Origin: JBJXHB01 sp046160725
Lineage (GTDB): Bacteria; Pseudomonadota; Gammaproteobacteria; Burkholderiales; Burkholderiaceae_C
Assembly: GCA_046160725.1 (NCBI GenBank)
Contig: JBJXHB010000453.1
Coordinates: 1-11,831 of the forward strand
Reading direction: 5' to 3'
DNA: 11,831 bases
Part shown: one piece after another, positions 1 through 6,325 of the stretch
Position numbering within the stretch: the first letter of the stretch is position 1
Layout: each line of letters begins with the position of its first letter
The notes under the pieces: generated by a model
The model's input: the letters and a program-made list of their open reading frames with translations, nothing else
The model's database searches: none
What the model was told of the DNA's origin: nothing
Made by a program: the position numbers and the translations under genes

Positions 1-835
1 TGCTGAACAGGCAGTTCGACGCATGTGGCGCGACGTCGGGCATCAGACCGGCCAGTTCGAGTGGTTTGAGGTGGTGCAGGCCAAAGGTCTGGAAGCCCGG
101 CGAGTCGATCAACGCACCGCCGGCCTGTATGGCATACCAGGTGGTGGCCGTGGTGGTGTGTCGTCCCGCGTTCAGCGCGACCGAGATCTCGCCGGTCTGC
201 GCGCCGGCGTCCGGCACCATCAGGTTGATCAGCGTGCTCTTGCCCATGCCGCTGGGCCCCAGCACCAGCGTTGAGCGCCCGGCCAGGCAGGGCCGCAGCC
301 GGGCCAAGGCCTCCTCGGGCGCCTGCTTCAGTGACAGCTCCAAGCCATCCAGCCCGAGGGCGCGGTAGGGGGCCAGTCGCTCACGGGCGAGTGCCACCTC
401 CGGCCGGTCGATCTTGTTCAGCACCAACAGCACCGGGATATCGGCGGCCGCGGCGGCGATCAAGGCGCGCGAAAGCACCGACTCACTGAATGGCGGCGTG
501 GCGGCCACCAGCACCAGGATCTGGTCCAGGTTGGCGGCAAAAGGTTTGGTGCGCATGGCGTCCTGCCGGAACAGCAGATTGCGCCGAGGTGCCACGGTCT
601 CGATCACGCCCTGGTCGCCGGACCGTTGCCATTGCACCCGGTCGCCCACCACGCAGTCCTGCCGTCGGCCGCGGGGATGGCATTGCATCCGCGTGCCGTC
701 GGCCAGCCGGACCATGGCATGTCGGCCATGGGTGGCCACCACCAGGCCGTCTTGCAGGCCGGCCTCAGCGCTGATTGGGGTACCTCCGTGCTGCGCACTC
801 CGGAATTCGCCCTTTGGGCGGCCCGGCGGGCTCAT
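1..835 (-). CDS. rsgA: Ribosome small-subunit-dependent GTPase A (partial, C-terminus off the left edge)
   Basis: RsgA is a circularly permuted GTPase that helps mature the 30S ribosomal subunit in the cytoplasm. The reading frame runs uninterrupted from the ATG at 835 to the window edge and gives 278 residues. The G motifs come in the permuted order of the YlqF/YjeQ family: G4 NKID at residues 140-143, then the P-loop GPSGMGKS at 193-200, a Thr-rich switch (RHTTTATT) near 220, and G3 DSPG at 244-247. The segment before G4 fits the N-terminal OB fold. The Cys at about residue 275 fits the first ligand of the C-terminal zinc knuckle; the rest of that domain lies outside the window. The gene is last of a three-gene operon, 12 bp after the phhB stop. 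A GAGG overlapping that stop, about 10 nt upstream, could be its ribosome binding site. Family identity is very secure; the exact start is less so. Confidence 0.95.
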   Translation of the reverse strand, partial: MSPPGRPKGEFRSAQHGGTPISAEAGLQDGLVVATHGRHAMVRLADGTRMQCHPRGRRQDCVVGDRVQWQRSGDQGVIETVAPRRNLLFRQDAMRTKPFAANLDQILVLVAATPPFSESVLSRALIAAAAADIPVLLVLNKIDRPEVALARERLAPYRALGLDGLELSLKQAPEEALARLRPCLAGRSTLVLGPSGMGKSTLINLMVPDAGAQTGEISVALNAGRHTTTATTWYAIQAGGALIDSPGFQTFGLHHLKPLELAGLMPDVAPHASNCLFS

Positions 836-847
836 GGTGCCAAGGCC

Positions 848-1180
848 TCAGGCCAGCAGGGCATCGATGCGAGCCGCGCAGATGACGTCGTTGCGCGTCA
901 GGCCGCCAGCCGAGTGCGTGCTGAACCGCAGCGTGCAGTGGTCGTAGCCGACGGACAGGTCCGGGTGGTGGTCCTGTTGGTGCGCCACAAAGGCCGCCGC
1001 ATTGACGAAGGCCATCGTGCGATGAAAGTCGGGGAAGCGAAGGCTGCGTTGCAGGCTGCCGTCGATCACCTGCCATTGCGGCACCTGAGCCATCAGCGCC
1101 GCAAGGGCATCGCCGGCCAGCCGGTCCTGTGGACCCAGTGGCCGACAGCTCTCCTGTGCCAGGGGCGCGCGGTGCGTCAT
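848..1180 (-). CDS. phhB: Pterin-4a-carbinolamine dehydratase (4a-hydroxytetrahydrobiopterin dehydratase)
   Basis: This family dehydrates 4a-hydroxytetrahydropterin to the quinonoid dihydropterin, which recycles the cofactor of aromatic amino acid hydroxylases. The 110-residue product matches the family's usual small size. The signature DHHPD is at residues 70-74, followed by a beta strand ending in STHSAGGLTRND (about 87-98), so the active-site histidines H71, H72 and H89 are present. I chose the ATG at 1180 because it overlaps the stop of the upstream protease gene in an ATGA arrangement, which implies translational coupling; a longer frame begins at 1258 but would run deep into the protease gene. 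The stop is 12 bp before rsgA and in the same frame as rsgA. No phenylalanine hydroxylase gene is in the window, so the physiological substrate cannot be read from context. The symbol follows the family name and is not proof of a role with PhhA. Confidence 0.92.
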   Translation of the reverse strand: MTHRAPLAQESCRPLGPQDRLAGDALAALMAQVPQWQVIDGSLQRSLRFPDFHRTMAFVNAAAFVAHQQDHHPDLSVGYDHCTLRFSTHSAGGLTRNDVICAARIDALLA

Positions 1181-2454
1181 GCCGTACCCGATGACGGACT
1201 CAGCGCCGCGATGCGTTCGCCCGCCGGCGGGTGCGAATAGTGAAAGCGTACGTACCACGGGTCAGGCGTCAGCGTCGCCGCGTTGTCCTCGTGCAGCTTG
1301 ACCAGCGCGCTGGCCAGGTCGTCGGCGCGGGCATGTGCGCCGGCAAACGCATCGGCTTCGAACTCATGGCGCCGCGATTGTGCGGCCATCGTCGGCGAAA
1401 CCAGGAAACCGAAGACCGGCATCACCATCATGAACAGCAGCAAGGCCAGCGCATCGTTGGCCATGCCCAGGTTGGGCTGCACGCCCAGGGCCGCATAGAA
1501 GCCGGGCTGACCGGACAGCCAGCCGAGCAGGGCCAGGCCGCCCATGCTGGCCGCAGCCATCACCACGATGCGCTGGGAGATGTGGCGGCGTTTGAAATGC
1601 CCCAGTTCATGGGCCAGCACCGCCTCCACCTCGCCGGGTTCCAGGCGCTTGAGAAGCGTATCGAAGAAGACCACCCGCTTGGCCGCACCCAGCCCGGTGA
1701 AGTACGCATTGCCATGGCTGGAGCGCCGACTGCCGTCCATCACGAACAGCCCCTTGGCAGCGAAACCGCAGCGGGCCATGAGGGCCTCGACGCGGGTCTT
1801 GAGCGCGGCGTCCTCCAGCGGCACAAAGCGGTTGAACCAAGGCGCGATCAGTGTCGGGTACAGCACCAGCACCAAGGCGTTGAAGCCCATCCACACGCAC
1901 CAGGCCCACCACCACCAGGCCGCGCCGGCGCTGGCCATCAGCCACAGCACCGAAGCCGCCAGCGGCAGGCCCAGCAGCGCCGCGACGACCAGGCCCTTGG
2001 CCATGTCGGCCAGCCACAGGCCGACGCTGGTGCGGTTGAAGCCGAACCGCTGCTCGATGACGAAGGTGCCGTAGGCCGAAAAGGGCAGATCCAGGACGCC
2101 GCCGATCAGCATCACCGCTGTCAGCAGTCCCAACTGGTAGACCATCGGTCCGTAGGACGGCGCCAGCGCATCACGGACAAAGGTGTTCAGTGTGTCCAGA
2201 CCACCCAGCCAGGTCCAACCCAGCAAGATGGCGGTCTCCGCGCCCAGGGCCAGCAGGGCCAGCCGCCCCTTGGCCACGGTGTAGTCGGCGGCCCGCTGGT
2301 GGGCCGGCAGCGCCACCCGTGCGGCAAAGGCGGGCGGCACGGCATCTCGGTGGGCACGCACATGCCGGATCTGCCGGCCGAGCAGCCACAACTGCAGCAG
2401 CAGCGAGGCGACCAATGCGCTGATGAAGACGGGCGCGAGGATCTGTTCCAGCAT
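1177..2454 (-). CDS. M48 family (Ste24/CAAX protease type) integral membrane metallopeptidase
   Basis: This is a multi-pass inner-membrane zinc protease of the Ste24p-like branch of M48, 425 residues from the ATG at 2454. The zinc-binding HELGH is at residues 282-286 and the downstream glutamate ligand with its aspartate lies in EFEAD at 364-368, so the catalytic site is complete. Hydrophobic segments lie near 5-27, 63-85, 105-125, 150-175, 180-205, 294-314 and 333-353, matching the Ste24 layout rather than the shorter HtpX. Other family-like segments are FVIEQRFGFN (131-140), LYPTLIAPWFN (198-208) and HGNAYFTGLG (247-256). A longer frame starts at 2517 but would overlap orn and adds a non-hydrophobic leader, so 2454 is preferred. 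It heads the operon with phhB and rsgA. Bacterial CAAX substrates are not established; a role in membrane protein quality control is an inference. A run of four tryptophans (180-183) in one membrane segment is unusual. Confidence 0.9.
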   Translation of the reverse strand: MLEQILAPVFISALVASLLLQLWLLGRQIRHVRAHRDAVPPAFAARVALPAHQRAADYTVAKGRLALLALGAETAILLGWTWLGGLDTLNTFVRDALAPSYGPMVYQLGLLTAVMLIGGVLDLPFSAYGTFVIEQRFGFNRTSVGLWLADMAKGLVVAALLGLPLAASVLWLMASAGAAWWWWAWCVWMGFNALVLVLYPTLIAPWFNRFVPLEDAALKTRVEALMARCGFAAKGLFVMDGSRRSSHGNAYFTGLGAAKRVVFFDTLLKRLEPGEVEAVLAHELGHFKRRHISQRIVVMAAASMGGLALLGWLSGQPGFYAALGVQPNLGMANDALALLLFMMVMPVFGFLVSPTMAAQSRRHEFEADAFAGAHARADDLASALVKLHEDNAATLTPDPWYVRFHYSHPPAGERIAALSPSSGTA

Positions 2455-2461
2455 GTCCGTC

Positions 2462-2467
2462 AGTGTA
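2462..2467 (-). promoter_or_regulatory. Candidate -10 hexamer for the M48 protease operon
   Basis: On the minus strand the hexamer TACACT matches TATAAT at four of six positions and ends 7 nt before the ATG at 2454. No convincing -35 was found at normal spacing and the hexamer match is modest. If real, transcription would start at or within a base or two of the start codon. The spacer GACGGAC offers only a weak ribosome binding site. Confidence 0.35.
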
Positions 2468-2474
2468 GGGCTGC

Positions 2475-2480
2475 GAGAAT
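2475..2480 (+). promoter_or_regulatory. Candidate extended -10 for orn
   Basis: The sequence TGCGAGAAT contains a TGn extension followed by GAGAAT, which matches TATAAT at four of six positions. It ends 6 nt before the orn ATG at 2487, so the mRNA would be leaderless or nearly so. No TTGACA-like -35 is visible and there is no Shine-Dalgarno sequence in the 6-nt spacer. It lies in the same 32-bp gap as the opposing protease promoter candidate. Confidence 0.35.
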
Positions 2481-2486
2481 CACCGC

Positions 2487-3059
2487 ATGAGCGAAGCCAC
2501 AGCTGCCAGCCTGACACCGAACGACCAGAACCTGATCTGGATCGACCTGGAGATGACCGGGCTGTCGCCCGACACCGACCGCATCATCGAGGTGGCCGTG
2601 GTCGTCACCGATGCCCAGCTCACGGTGCGGGTCGAGGGGCCGGTGATTGCCGTGCACCAGACCGACGCGGTACTGGGCACCATGGACGCATGGAACCGCA
2701 ACACCCATGGCAAGAGCGGTCTCACCGACCGGGTGCGGGCCTCGACCATCGACGAGTCGCAGGCCCAGACCCTGGTGCTGGACTTTTTGCGCCGGCACGT
2801 GCCGGCGGGCAAGAGCCCGATGTGCGGCAACAGCATCTGCCAGGACCGGCGCTTCCTGGCCCGCACCATGCCGGCGCTGGAGTCCTTCTTCCATTACCGA
2901 AACCTGGATGTCAGTACGCTGAAAGAACTGGCCCGACGCTGGAAGCCGTCGGCGCTGGACGGCCTGCGCAAGGCACAGTCGCATACCGCGCTGGCCGATG
3001 TGCATGAGTCGATCGACGAGTTGCTGCACTATCGCCGGACCTTGCTGGCGGTGGACTGA
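2487..3059 (+). CDS. orn: Oligoribonuclease (3'-5' exoribonuclease, DEDDh family)
   Basis: Orn degrades two- to five-nucleotide RNA fragments to mononucleotides, finishing mRNA decay and clearing pGpG from cyclic-di-GMP turnover in the cytoplasm. The 190-residue product has the full catalytic set: D20 and E22 in WIDLEMTGL, D120 in SICQDRRFL, H166 in AQSHTALAD and D171. Tyr137 in FFHYRNLDV matches the dimer-contributed tyrosine of the E. coli enzyme, and all these residues sit at a constant offset of eight from my memory of E. coli numbering. This supports the ATG at 2487, with a short extra N-terminal stretch. It is divergent from the M48 protease gene across 32 bp and converges on the FKBP gene across 30 bp that hold no obvious terminator. 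Identification is essentially certain. Confidence 0.97.
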   Translation: MSEATAASLTPNDQNLIWIDLEMTGLSPDTDRIIEVAVVVTDAQLTVRVEGPVIAVHQTDAVLGTMDAWNRNTHGKSGLTDRVRASTIDESQAQTLVLDFLRRHVPAGKSPMCGNSICQDRRFLARTMPALESFFHYRNLDVSTLKELARRWKPSALDGLRKAQSHTALADVHESIDELLHYRRTLLAVD

Positions 3060-3089
3060 CGCCACCAGCAACAACAGCGCCGGCGACGA

Positions 3090-3452
3090 TCAGACGCCGA
3101 GCAGGTCGACCTCGAAGATCAGCGTCGCGTTCGGCGGGATCACGCCGCCGGCACCCGCTGCGCCATAGCCGAGATCCGACGGTATGGTCAGAACCCGGGT
3201 GCCGCCGACCTTCATGCCCTGCACGCCCTCGTCCCAGCCGGCAATCACGCTGCCCATGCCCAGGAAGAACCGGAACGGCGAGCCACGGTCCTTGCTGGAG
3301 TCGAACTTGCTGCCGCGGCCGTCGGCCTGCTGGGGGTCATGCAGCCAACCGGTGTAGTGCACGCTGACGCGCTGGCCGGACTTGGCTTCGTCGCCGTTGC
3401 CGACAACGCTGTCGACATACTGCAGGCCGCTCGGGGTGGTGATCATGGTCAT
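3090..3452 (-). CDS. FKBP-type peptidyl-prolyl cis-trans isomerase, small cytoplasmic form
   Basis: This single-domain FKBP catalyses cis-trans isomerisation of peptidyl-prolyl bonds. The 120-residue protein has no signal peptide, so it is probably cytoplasmic. Pocket residues of the FKBP12 type are visible: VHYTGWL with Tyr33, KFDSS with F50 and D51, VIAGWDEG with V69, I70 and W73, Tyr96 in LGYGA, Ile105 in GVIPPN and F113 in LIFEVDLL. An extra loop of about ten residues (DPQQADGRGS, 39-48) precedes the FDSS motif, as I recall for many proteobacterial small FKBPs. Two in-frame ATGs exist, at 3452 and 3446; neither has a strong ribosome binding site, though a CAGGCGG lies 8-14 nt before 3452. 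The gene lies 40 bp after gluQ and may be co-transcribed with it. Confidence 0.93.
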   Translation of the reverse strand: MTMITTPSGLQYVDSVVGNGDEAKSGQRVSVHYTGWLHDPQQADGRGSKFDSSKDRGSPFRFFLGMGSVIAGWDEGVQGMKVGGTRVLTIPSDLGYGAAGAGGVIPPNATLIFEVDLLGV

Positions 3453-3492
3453 GGCGCGCCGCCTGGGCGTAGGTTGGTCAACGGGGCGCGCA

Positions 3493-4377
3493 TCATGCCA
3501 CCCAGCGCGTGGCCCAGGCGCGGCACGCCGCTGCCAGCCACTCCGGCACTGTCAGCGCCTCGAAGCGGGGCAACTCCAGCACCAGGGCAGCCTGTTGCAG
3601 CACGGCCAGCGGCTCGGCGGTGTCGACCGGCGTGGCGCCGTTCTGCTTGGACAGCTTGTGGCCATCCGCTGCGCGCACCAGCGGCGTGTGCAGGTACTGG
3701 GGTGTCGCAAGGCCGAGCAAGCGCTGCAGGTGGATCTGGCGCGGGGTGTTGTCGGCCAGGTCCTCGCCGCGCACCACATGGGTCACGCCCTGCGCCGCGT
3801 CGTCGACCACCACGGCCAGCTGATAGGCCCAAAGGCCATCCGCCCGCTGCAGCACGAAGTCGCCCGTCTCGCGGGTGACGTTCTGCTTCTGGCGGCCCAT
3901 CCGGCGGTCTTGCCAGGCAATGCGCACCTCGACGCCGTCGCGCCCGGTGTGCACGCGCAGGGCCCGCGCCGATTTGCCGTGCAGACCTTCGCGGCAGGTG
4001 CCGGGATAGACCCGGTCGTCGTCGGCCTGATGCAGGACGCCTGCCGCCACCAAGGCGACATCGATTTCGCGTCGGGTACAGCCGCAGGGATAGGTCCAGC
4101 CTGACGCTGCCAGTTGCTGTGCCGCCGCGGCATAGGCAACGTCCCTTGTCGACTGGCGCCACGGTTCGTCATCCGGCAAGAGGCCGCAGATGGCGAGTTG
4201 GCTGAGGATGGCCTCATCAGCACCGGTGACGCATCTCGGCGGGTCCACATCCTCGATGCGGACCAGCCATTGGCCCCCATGGGCTCGCGCGTCCAGCCAG
4301 CTGGCCAGTGCGGCCACCATCGAGCCCGCATGCAGCGGGCCGGTGGGCGAAGGTGCGAAGCGGCCGCAGGCGGTCAT
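3493..4377 (-). CDS. gluQ: Glutamyl-Q tRNA(Asp) synthetase
   Basis: GluQ is a truncated glutamyl-tRNA synthetase paralogue that activates glutamate without tRNA and attaches it to queuosine at position 34 of tRNA(Asp). The 294-residue product holds only the catalytic domain, as expected; a full GltX would be near 470 residues. The N-terminus GRFAPSPTGPLHAGS carries the HIGH-like signature as HAGS at residues 16-19. RIEDVDPPR (40-48) is the conserved strand-loop, and KLSKQ at 241-245 is the KMSKS equivalent. Zinc ligands are C98 and C100 in YPCGCTR with Y124 and C128 in VYPGTCR, matching the E. coli pattern of three cysteines and one tyrosine. Start is the ATG at 4377, with GAGG only 3 nt upstream, a tight spacing. 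The gene begins 21 bp after the LysR stop, so read-through from that gene is likely. No tgt or queA is in the window. Confidence 0.95.
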   Translation of the reverse strand: MTACGRFAPSPTGPLHAGSMVAALASWLDARAHGGQWLVRIEDVDPPRCVTGADEAILSQLAICGLLPDDEPWRQSTRDVAYAAAAQQLAASGWTYPCGCTRREIDVALVAAGVLHQADDDRVYPGTCREGLHGKSARALRVHTGRDGVEVRIAWQDRRMGRQKQNVTRETGDFVLQRADGLWAYQLAVVVDDAAQGVTHVVRGEDLADNTPRQIHLQRLLGLATPQYLHTPLVRAADGHKLSKQNGATPVDTAEPLAVLQQAALVLELPRFEALTVPEWLAAACRAWATRWVA

Positions 4378-4398
4378 GGTCCTCGGCCCGTCCGCTTC

Positions 4399-5400
4399 TC
4401 AACCGGCCGCGAGGGTGGGCCAGGGTGAGGCATGCCCATGCAGCAAGGCCTGCCGCGTGACCGGGCTCTGCAGGCGTTCCAGCCACCATTGCAGGGCCAG
4501 GCCCTGTGCCGGGCGGCGGGGTTGCGGCGTCTGCGCTGCGCGCCAGCCGATGGTCACCCGTGCCGTGGGCGCCGGCTGCCGCAAGGCCTTGGCCACCAGA
4601 TGGCCAGCCTGCAGATGCTCGCGCACCATGCACTCCGGCAGGTAGCCGGCACCGAGGCCACGCAATTGGGCCTCGACCTTGGCCGCCATCGTCGACACCG
4701 TCAGCACGTCTTGTCCCGGCAGCAGGTTGACGGTGGTGGGCTGCAAGTTGCGCGCGGAGTCGGCCAGGGCGACCGCCCGGTGGGGCAGGATGTCCTGGGC
4801 CGTCAGCGGCTCCGTCGCCGTGGCCAGCGGGTGGTGCGGCGCGACGGCAAAGACGAAGTGCACCTCGCCCAGCGGCCGGGTCTGGATCTCCGGATGGGAC
4901 GGCACAGACGCTGCCAGGCCGATGGCCAGGTCCGCCTGGCCGCTGACCAGGGCCTCCCACAGTCCCGTCATGACCTCGCTGCGCAGGCGCAGGCGCGTGC
5001 CTGGTGGACTGCCGTCGTCGCGGCGCACGGCATAGAACGCGTCGATCAACTCGAACAGCGCCGGCCGGGCGATCAGGGCATCAACAGCCACGGTCAGCTC
5101 GGACTCCCAGCCACTGGCCACGCGCCGGACGCGGTGTGCCACCTGATCCATCTGGGCCAGCAGCCGGCGTCCCTCGTCCAGCAGCTCTTGCCCGGCCGCG
5201 GTCAGGCGGGCCTGTCGCGAGCGCCGGTCGAAGAGCAGGACATCCAGTGCGTCCTCCAGTTGCCGCACGCTGTAGGTCAGGGCCGACGGAACGCGACCCA
5301 TCTCCCGCGCCGCCGCGGCGAAGCTGCCGGTGCGCGCGATGATGTCCATCATCGACAACGCGTCGGGCGTCAGGGCATTGCGTCGGTTGGGCGTGGGCAT
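4399..5400 (-). CDS. LysR-family transcriptional regulator, YhaJ-like
   Basis: This is a LysR-type DNA-binding regulator of 333 residues from the ATG at 5400. A winged helix-turn-helix spans roughly residues 10-70 (LTPDALSMMDII, then RTGSFAAAAREMGRVPSAL and the recognition helix VRQLEDALDVLLFDR). A periplasmic-binding-protein-like effector domain follows from about residue 98 to 300. The N-terminal domain resembles E. coli YhaJ as I recall it, including the SFAAAA and GRVPSAL stretches, and the GWES segment and STMAAKVEAQLRGLGAGYLP effector segment also match. The C-terminal tail is longer than in YhaJ. The frame can be extended to a GTG at 5421, but the best -10-like hexamer would place the transcript start near 5418, which favours 5400. 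The divergent neighbour is a pirin, as with yhaJ/yhaK. The inducer is unknown; autoregulation is inferred from the dyad upstream. Confidence 0.88.
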   Translation of the reverse strand: MPTPNRRNALTPDALSMMDIIARTGSFAAAAREMGRVPSALTYSVRQLEDALDVLLFDRRSRQARLTAAGQELLDEGRRLLAQMDQVAHRVRRVASGWESELTVAVDALIARPALFELIDAFYAVRRDDGSPPGTRLRLRSEVMTGLWEALVSGQADLAIGLAASVPSHPEIQTRPLGEVHFVFAVAPHHPLATATEPLTAQDILPHRAVALADSARNLQPTTVNLLPGQDVLTVSTMAAKVEAQLRGLGAGYLPECMVREHLQAGHLVAKALRQPAPTARVTIGWRAAQTPQPRRPAQGLALQWWLERLQSPVTRQALLHGHASPWPTLAAG

Positions 5401-5420
5401 GAGGGGTCGGCCGGGGTTCA

Positions 5421-5437
5421 CTTCATGATATTTGAAG
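5421..5437. promoter_or_regulatory. Candidate LysR-type operator (CTTCA-N7-TGAAG dyad)
   Basis: A perfect 5-bp inverted repeat, CTTCA then seven bases then TGAAG, contains the T-N11-A signature of LysR binding sites (T at 5423, A at 5435). It lies in the 119-bp gap between the divergent LysR and pirin genes and overlaps a -10-like hexamer of the LysR gene. That placement is typical of a site used for autorepression and divergent control. The AT-rich centre stands out in otherwise GC-rich DNA. Confidence 0.55.
5425..5430 (-). promoter_or_regulatory. Candidate -10 hexamer for the LysR gene
   Basis: On the minus strand TATCAT matches TATAAT at five of six positions. The predicted transcript start, about 7 nt downstream, falls near 5418. 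That gives a leader of about 18 nt before the ATG at 5400 and argues against the GTG at 5421 as the start. No good -35 is seen, which is common for regulated promoters. Confidence 0.4.
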
Positions 5438-5504
5438 GGCTGGTTCAGCGCCGCACGACCCAGAAAGCGACGTGCTGTGGAACGATGCAGGCCTTGAAGT
5501 CACA

Positions 5505-5512
5505 GGATGGAG
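5505..5512 (+). promoter_or_regulatory. Ribosome binding site that fixes the pirin start
   Basis: GGATGGAG ends 7 nt before the ATG at 5520. It supports that ATG over the upstream in-frame ATG at 5472, which lacks such a site and would add 16 residues not expected in pirins. Confidence 0.65.
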
Positions 5513-5519
5513 ATGCCGC

Positions 5520-6221
5520 ATGCTGACCCTGCGCCGATCCGAAGAACGCGGCCTCGCCGACCACGGCTGGCTGCACAGTCGCCACACCTTCTCGTTCGCC
5601 GACTACCACGACCCGCGCCACATGGGCGTGGGCAACCTGCGCGTCATCAACGAGGACCGCATTGCGCCCGGCACCGGCTTCGGCACTCACGGGCACCGCG
5701 ACATGGAGATCGTCAGCTATGTCATCTCGGGCGCGCTGGCGCACCGCGACAGCATGGGCCATGGCACGGTCATCGTGCCGGGCGAGGTGCAGCGCATGAC
5801 CGCCGGTACCGGTGTGCGCCACAGCGAGTTCAACCACGATCCGCAGGGGCACACGCATTTCCTGCAGATCTGGCTCCTGCCGGCACGGGGCGGGCTGACG
5901 CCCGGCTACGAGCAGAAGGCGTTCGCGCCCGCGGATCGCCGGGGCCGGCTGCGCCGGGTGGCGGCGCCGGATGGCATCGGCGGGGCCGTCACGTTGCATG
6001 CTGACGCGGTGCTGCACGCCGGGCTGTTCGATGTCGGCGAGGCGGCCGACTTGCCGCTGGCGTCGGGACGGCTCGGCTATGTGCATCTGGTGCGCGGCTC
6101 GATACGGGTCAATGGTCAGGATTTGCACGCCGGTGATGGCATCGCCCTGCGCGACGAGTCCTTGTTGATGCTGCGCGATGGGAATCAGGCAGAGGTGCTG
6201 GTATTCGATCTCGCGTCCTGA
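5520..6221 (+). CDS. Pirin family protein (bicupin), YhaK-like
   Basis: Pirins are two-domain cupin proteins that bind an iron atom in the N-terminal barrel; some act as quercetin dioxygenases and others as redox-sensitive regulatory partners. The product has 233 residues, the size I recall for E. coli YhaK. The metal-binding set is complete: H57 and H59 in GTHGHRDMEI, then H101 and E103 in GVRHSEFNHD, nearly the same numbering as human pirin. Other pirin landmarks are SRHTFSFADYHDP (20-32), RVINEDRIAPGTGF (41-54) and QIWLLPARGGLTPGYEQK (116-133). The C-terminal cupin (about 150-233) lacks the ligand set, as usual. A good ribosome binding site supports the ATG at 5520. It is divergent from a YhaJ-like LysR gene, which probably controls it. 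Enzymatic activity cannot be told from sequence alone. It is followed by 104 bp before the DUF1800 gene. Confidence 0.93.
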   Translation: MLTLRRSEERGLADHGWLHSRHTFSFADYHDPRHMGVGNLRVINEDRIAPGTGFGTHGHRDMEIVSYVISGALAHRDSMGHGTVIVPGEVQRMTAGTGVRHSEFNHDPQGHTHFLQIWLLPARGGLTPGYEQKAFAPADRRGRLRRVAAPDGIGGAVTLHADAVLHAGLFDVGEAADLPLASGRLGYVHLVRGSIRVNGQDLHAGDGIALRDESLLMLRDGNQAEVLVFDLAS

Positions 6222-6230
6222 GAAACCTGC

Positions 6231-6245
6231 CCGCCCCGGGGGCGG
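6231..6245. terminator. Short GC-rich inverted repeat after the pirin gene
   Basis: CCGCCCCGGGGGCGG lies 10 bp after the pirin stop and can form a stem of 5-6 bp with a very small loop. No T-run follows, so it is not a classical intrinsic terminator. It may be a weak terminator or mRNA 3'-end structure. The remaining gap to 6325 holds a direct GCCGGTA repeat (6259-6265 and 6270-6276) of unknown meaning. Confidence 0.3.
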
Positions 6246-6314
6246 ACAAGTCCTTACAGCCGGTAGCGCGCCGGTAACCATTGCCGCCGCACATTGGAGC
6301 CGTCCATTCGAAGA

Positions 6315-6320
6315 AGGGGA
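6315..6320 (+). promoter_or_regulatory. Ribosome binding site that fixes the DUF1800 start
   Basis: AGGGGA ends 5 nt before the ATG at 6326. It supports that start over an in-frame upstream ATG at 6281, which has no comparable site. Confidence 0.6.
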
Positions 6321-6325
6321 CGGCC

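Noticed and set aside
803..814. GAATTCGCCCTT, identical to the flank of common TA-cloning vectors.
   Set aside because: It lies inside an intact rsgA frame with its operon partner just upstream, and no other vector sequence is present. A 12-base coincidence is the better explanation.
1896..1920. Short CCA-type tandem repeat encoding the WWWW run in the M48 protease.
   Set aside because: It is only a few repeat units and lies in a membrane segment where tryptophan is tolerated; there is no sign of a functional or expanding repeat.
1231..2490. A 419-residue plus-strand open frame antisense to the M48 protease.
   Set aside because: The product is a Gln/His/Arg-rich shadow without family features, while the opposite strand encodes an intact metalloprotease.
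3435..3452. The FKBP gene starts with MTMIT, like the lacZ alpha start in cloning vectors.
   Set aside because: The sequence continues directly into a conserved FKBP domain, with native gluQ upstream, so this is a chance match.
4432..5526. A 364-residue plus-strand open frame antisense to the LysR gene.
   Set aside because: Same reason: biased composition and no motifs, opposite an intact regulator.
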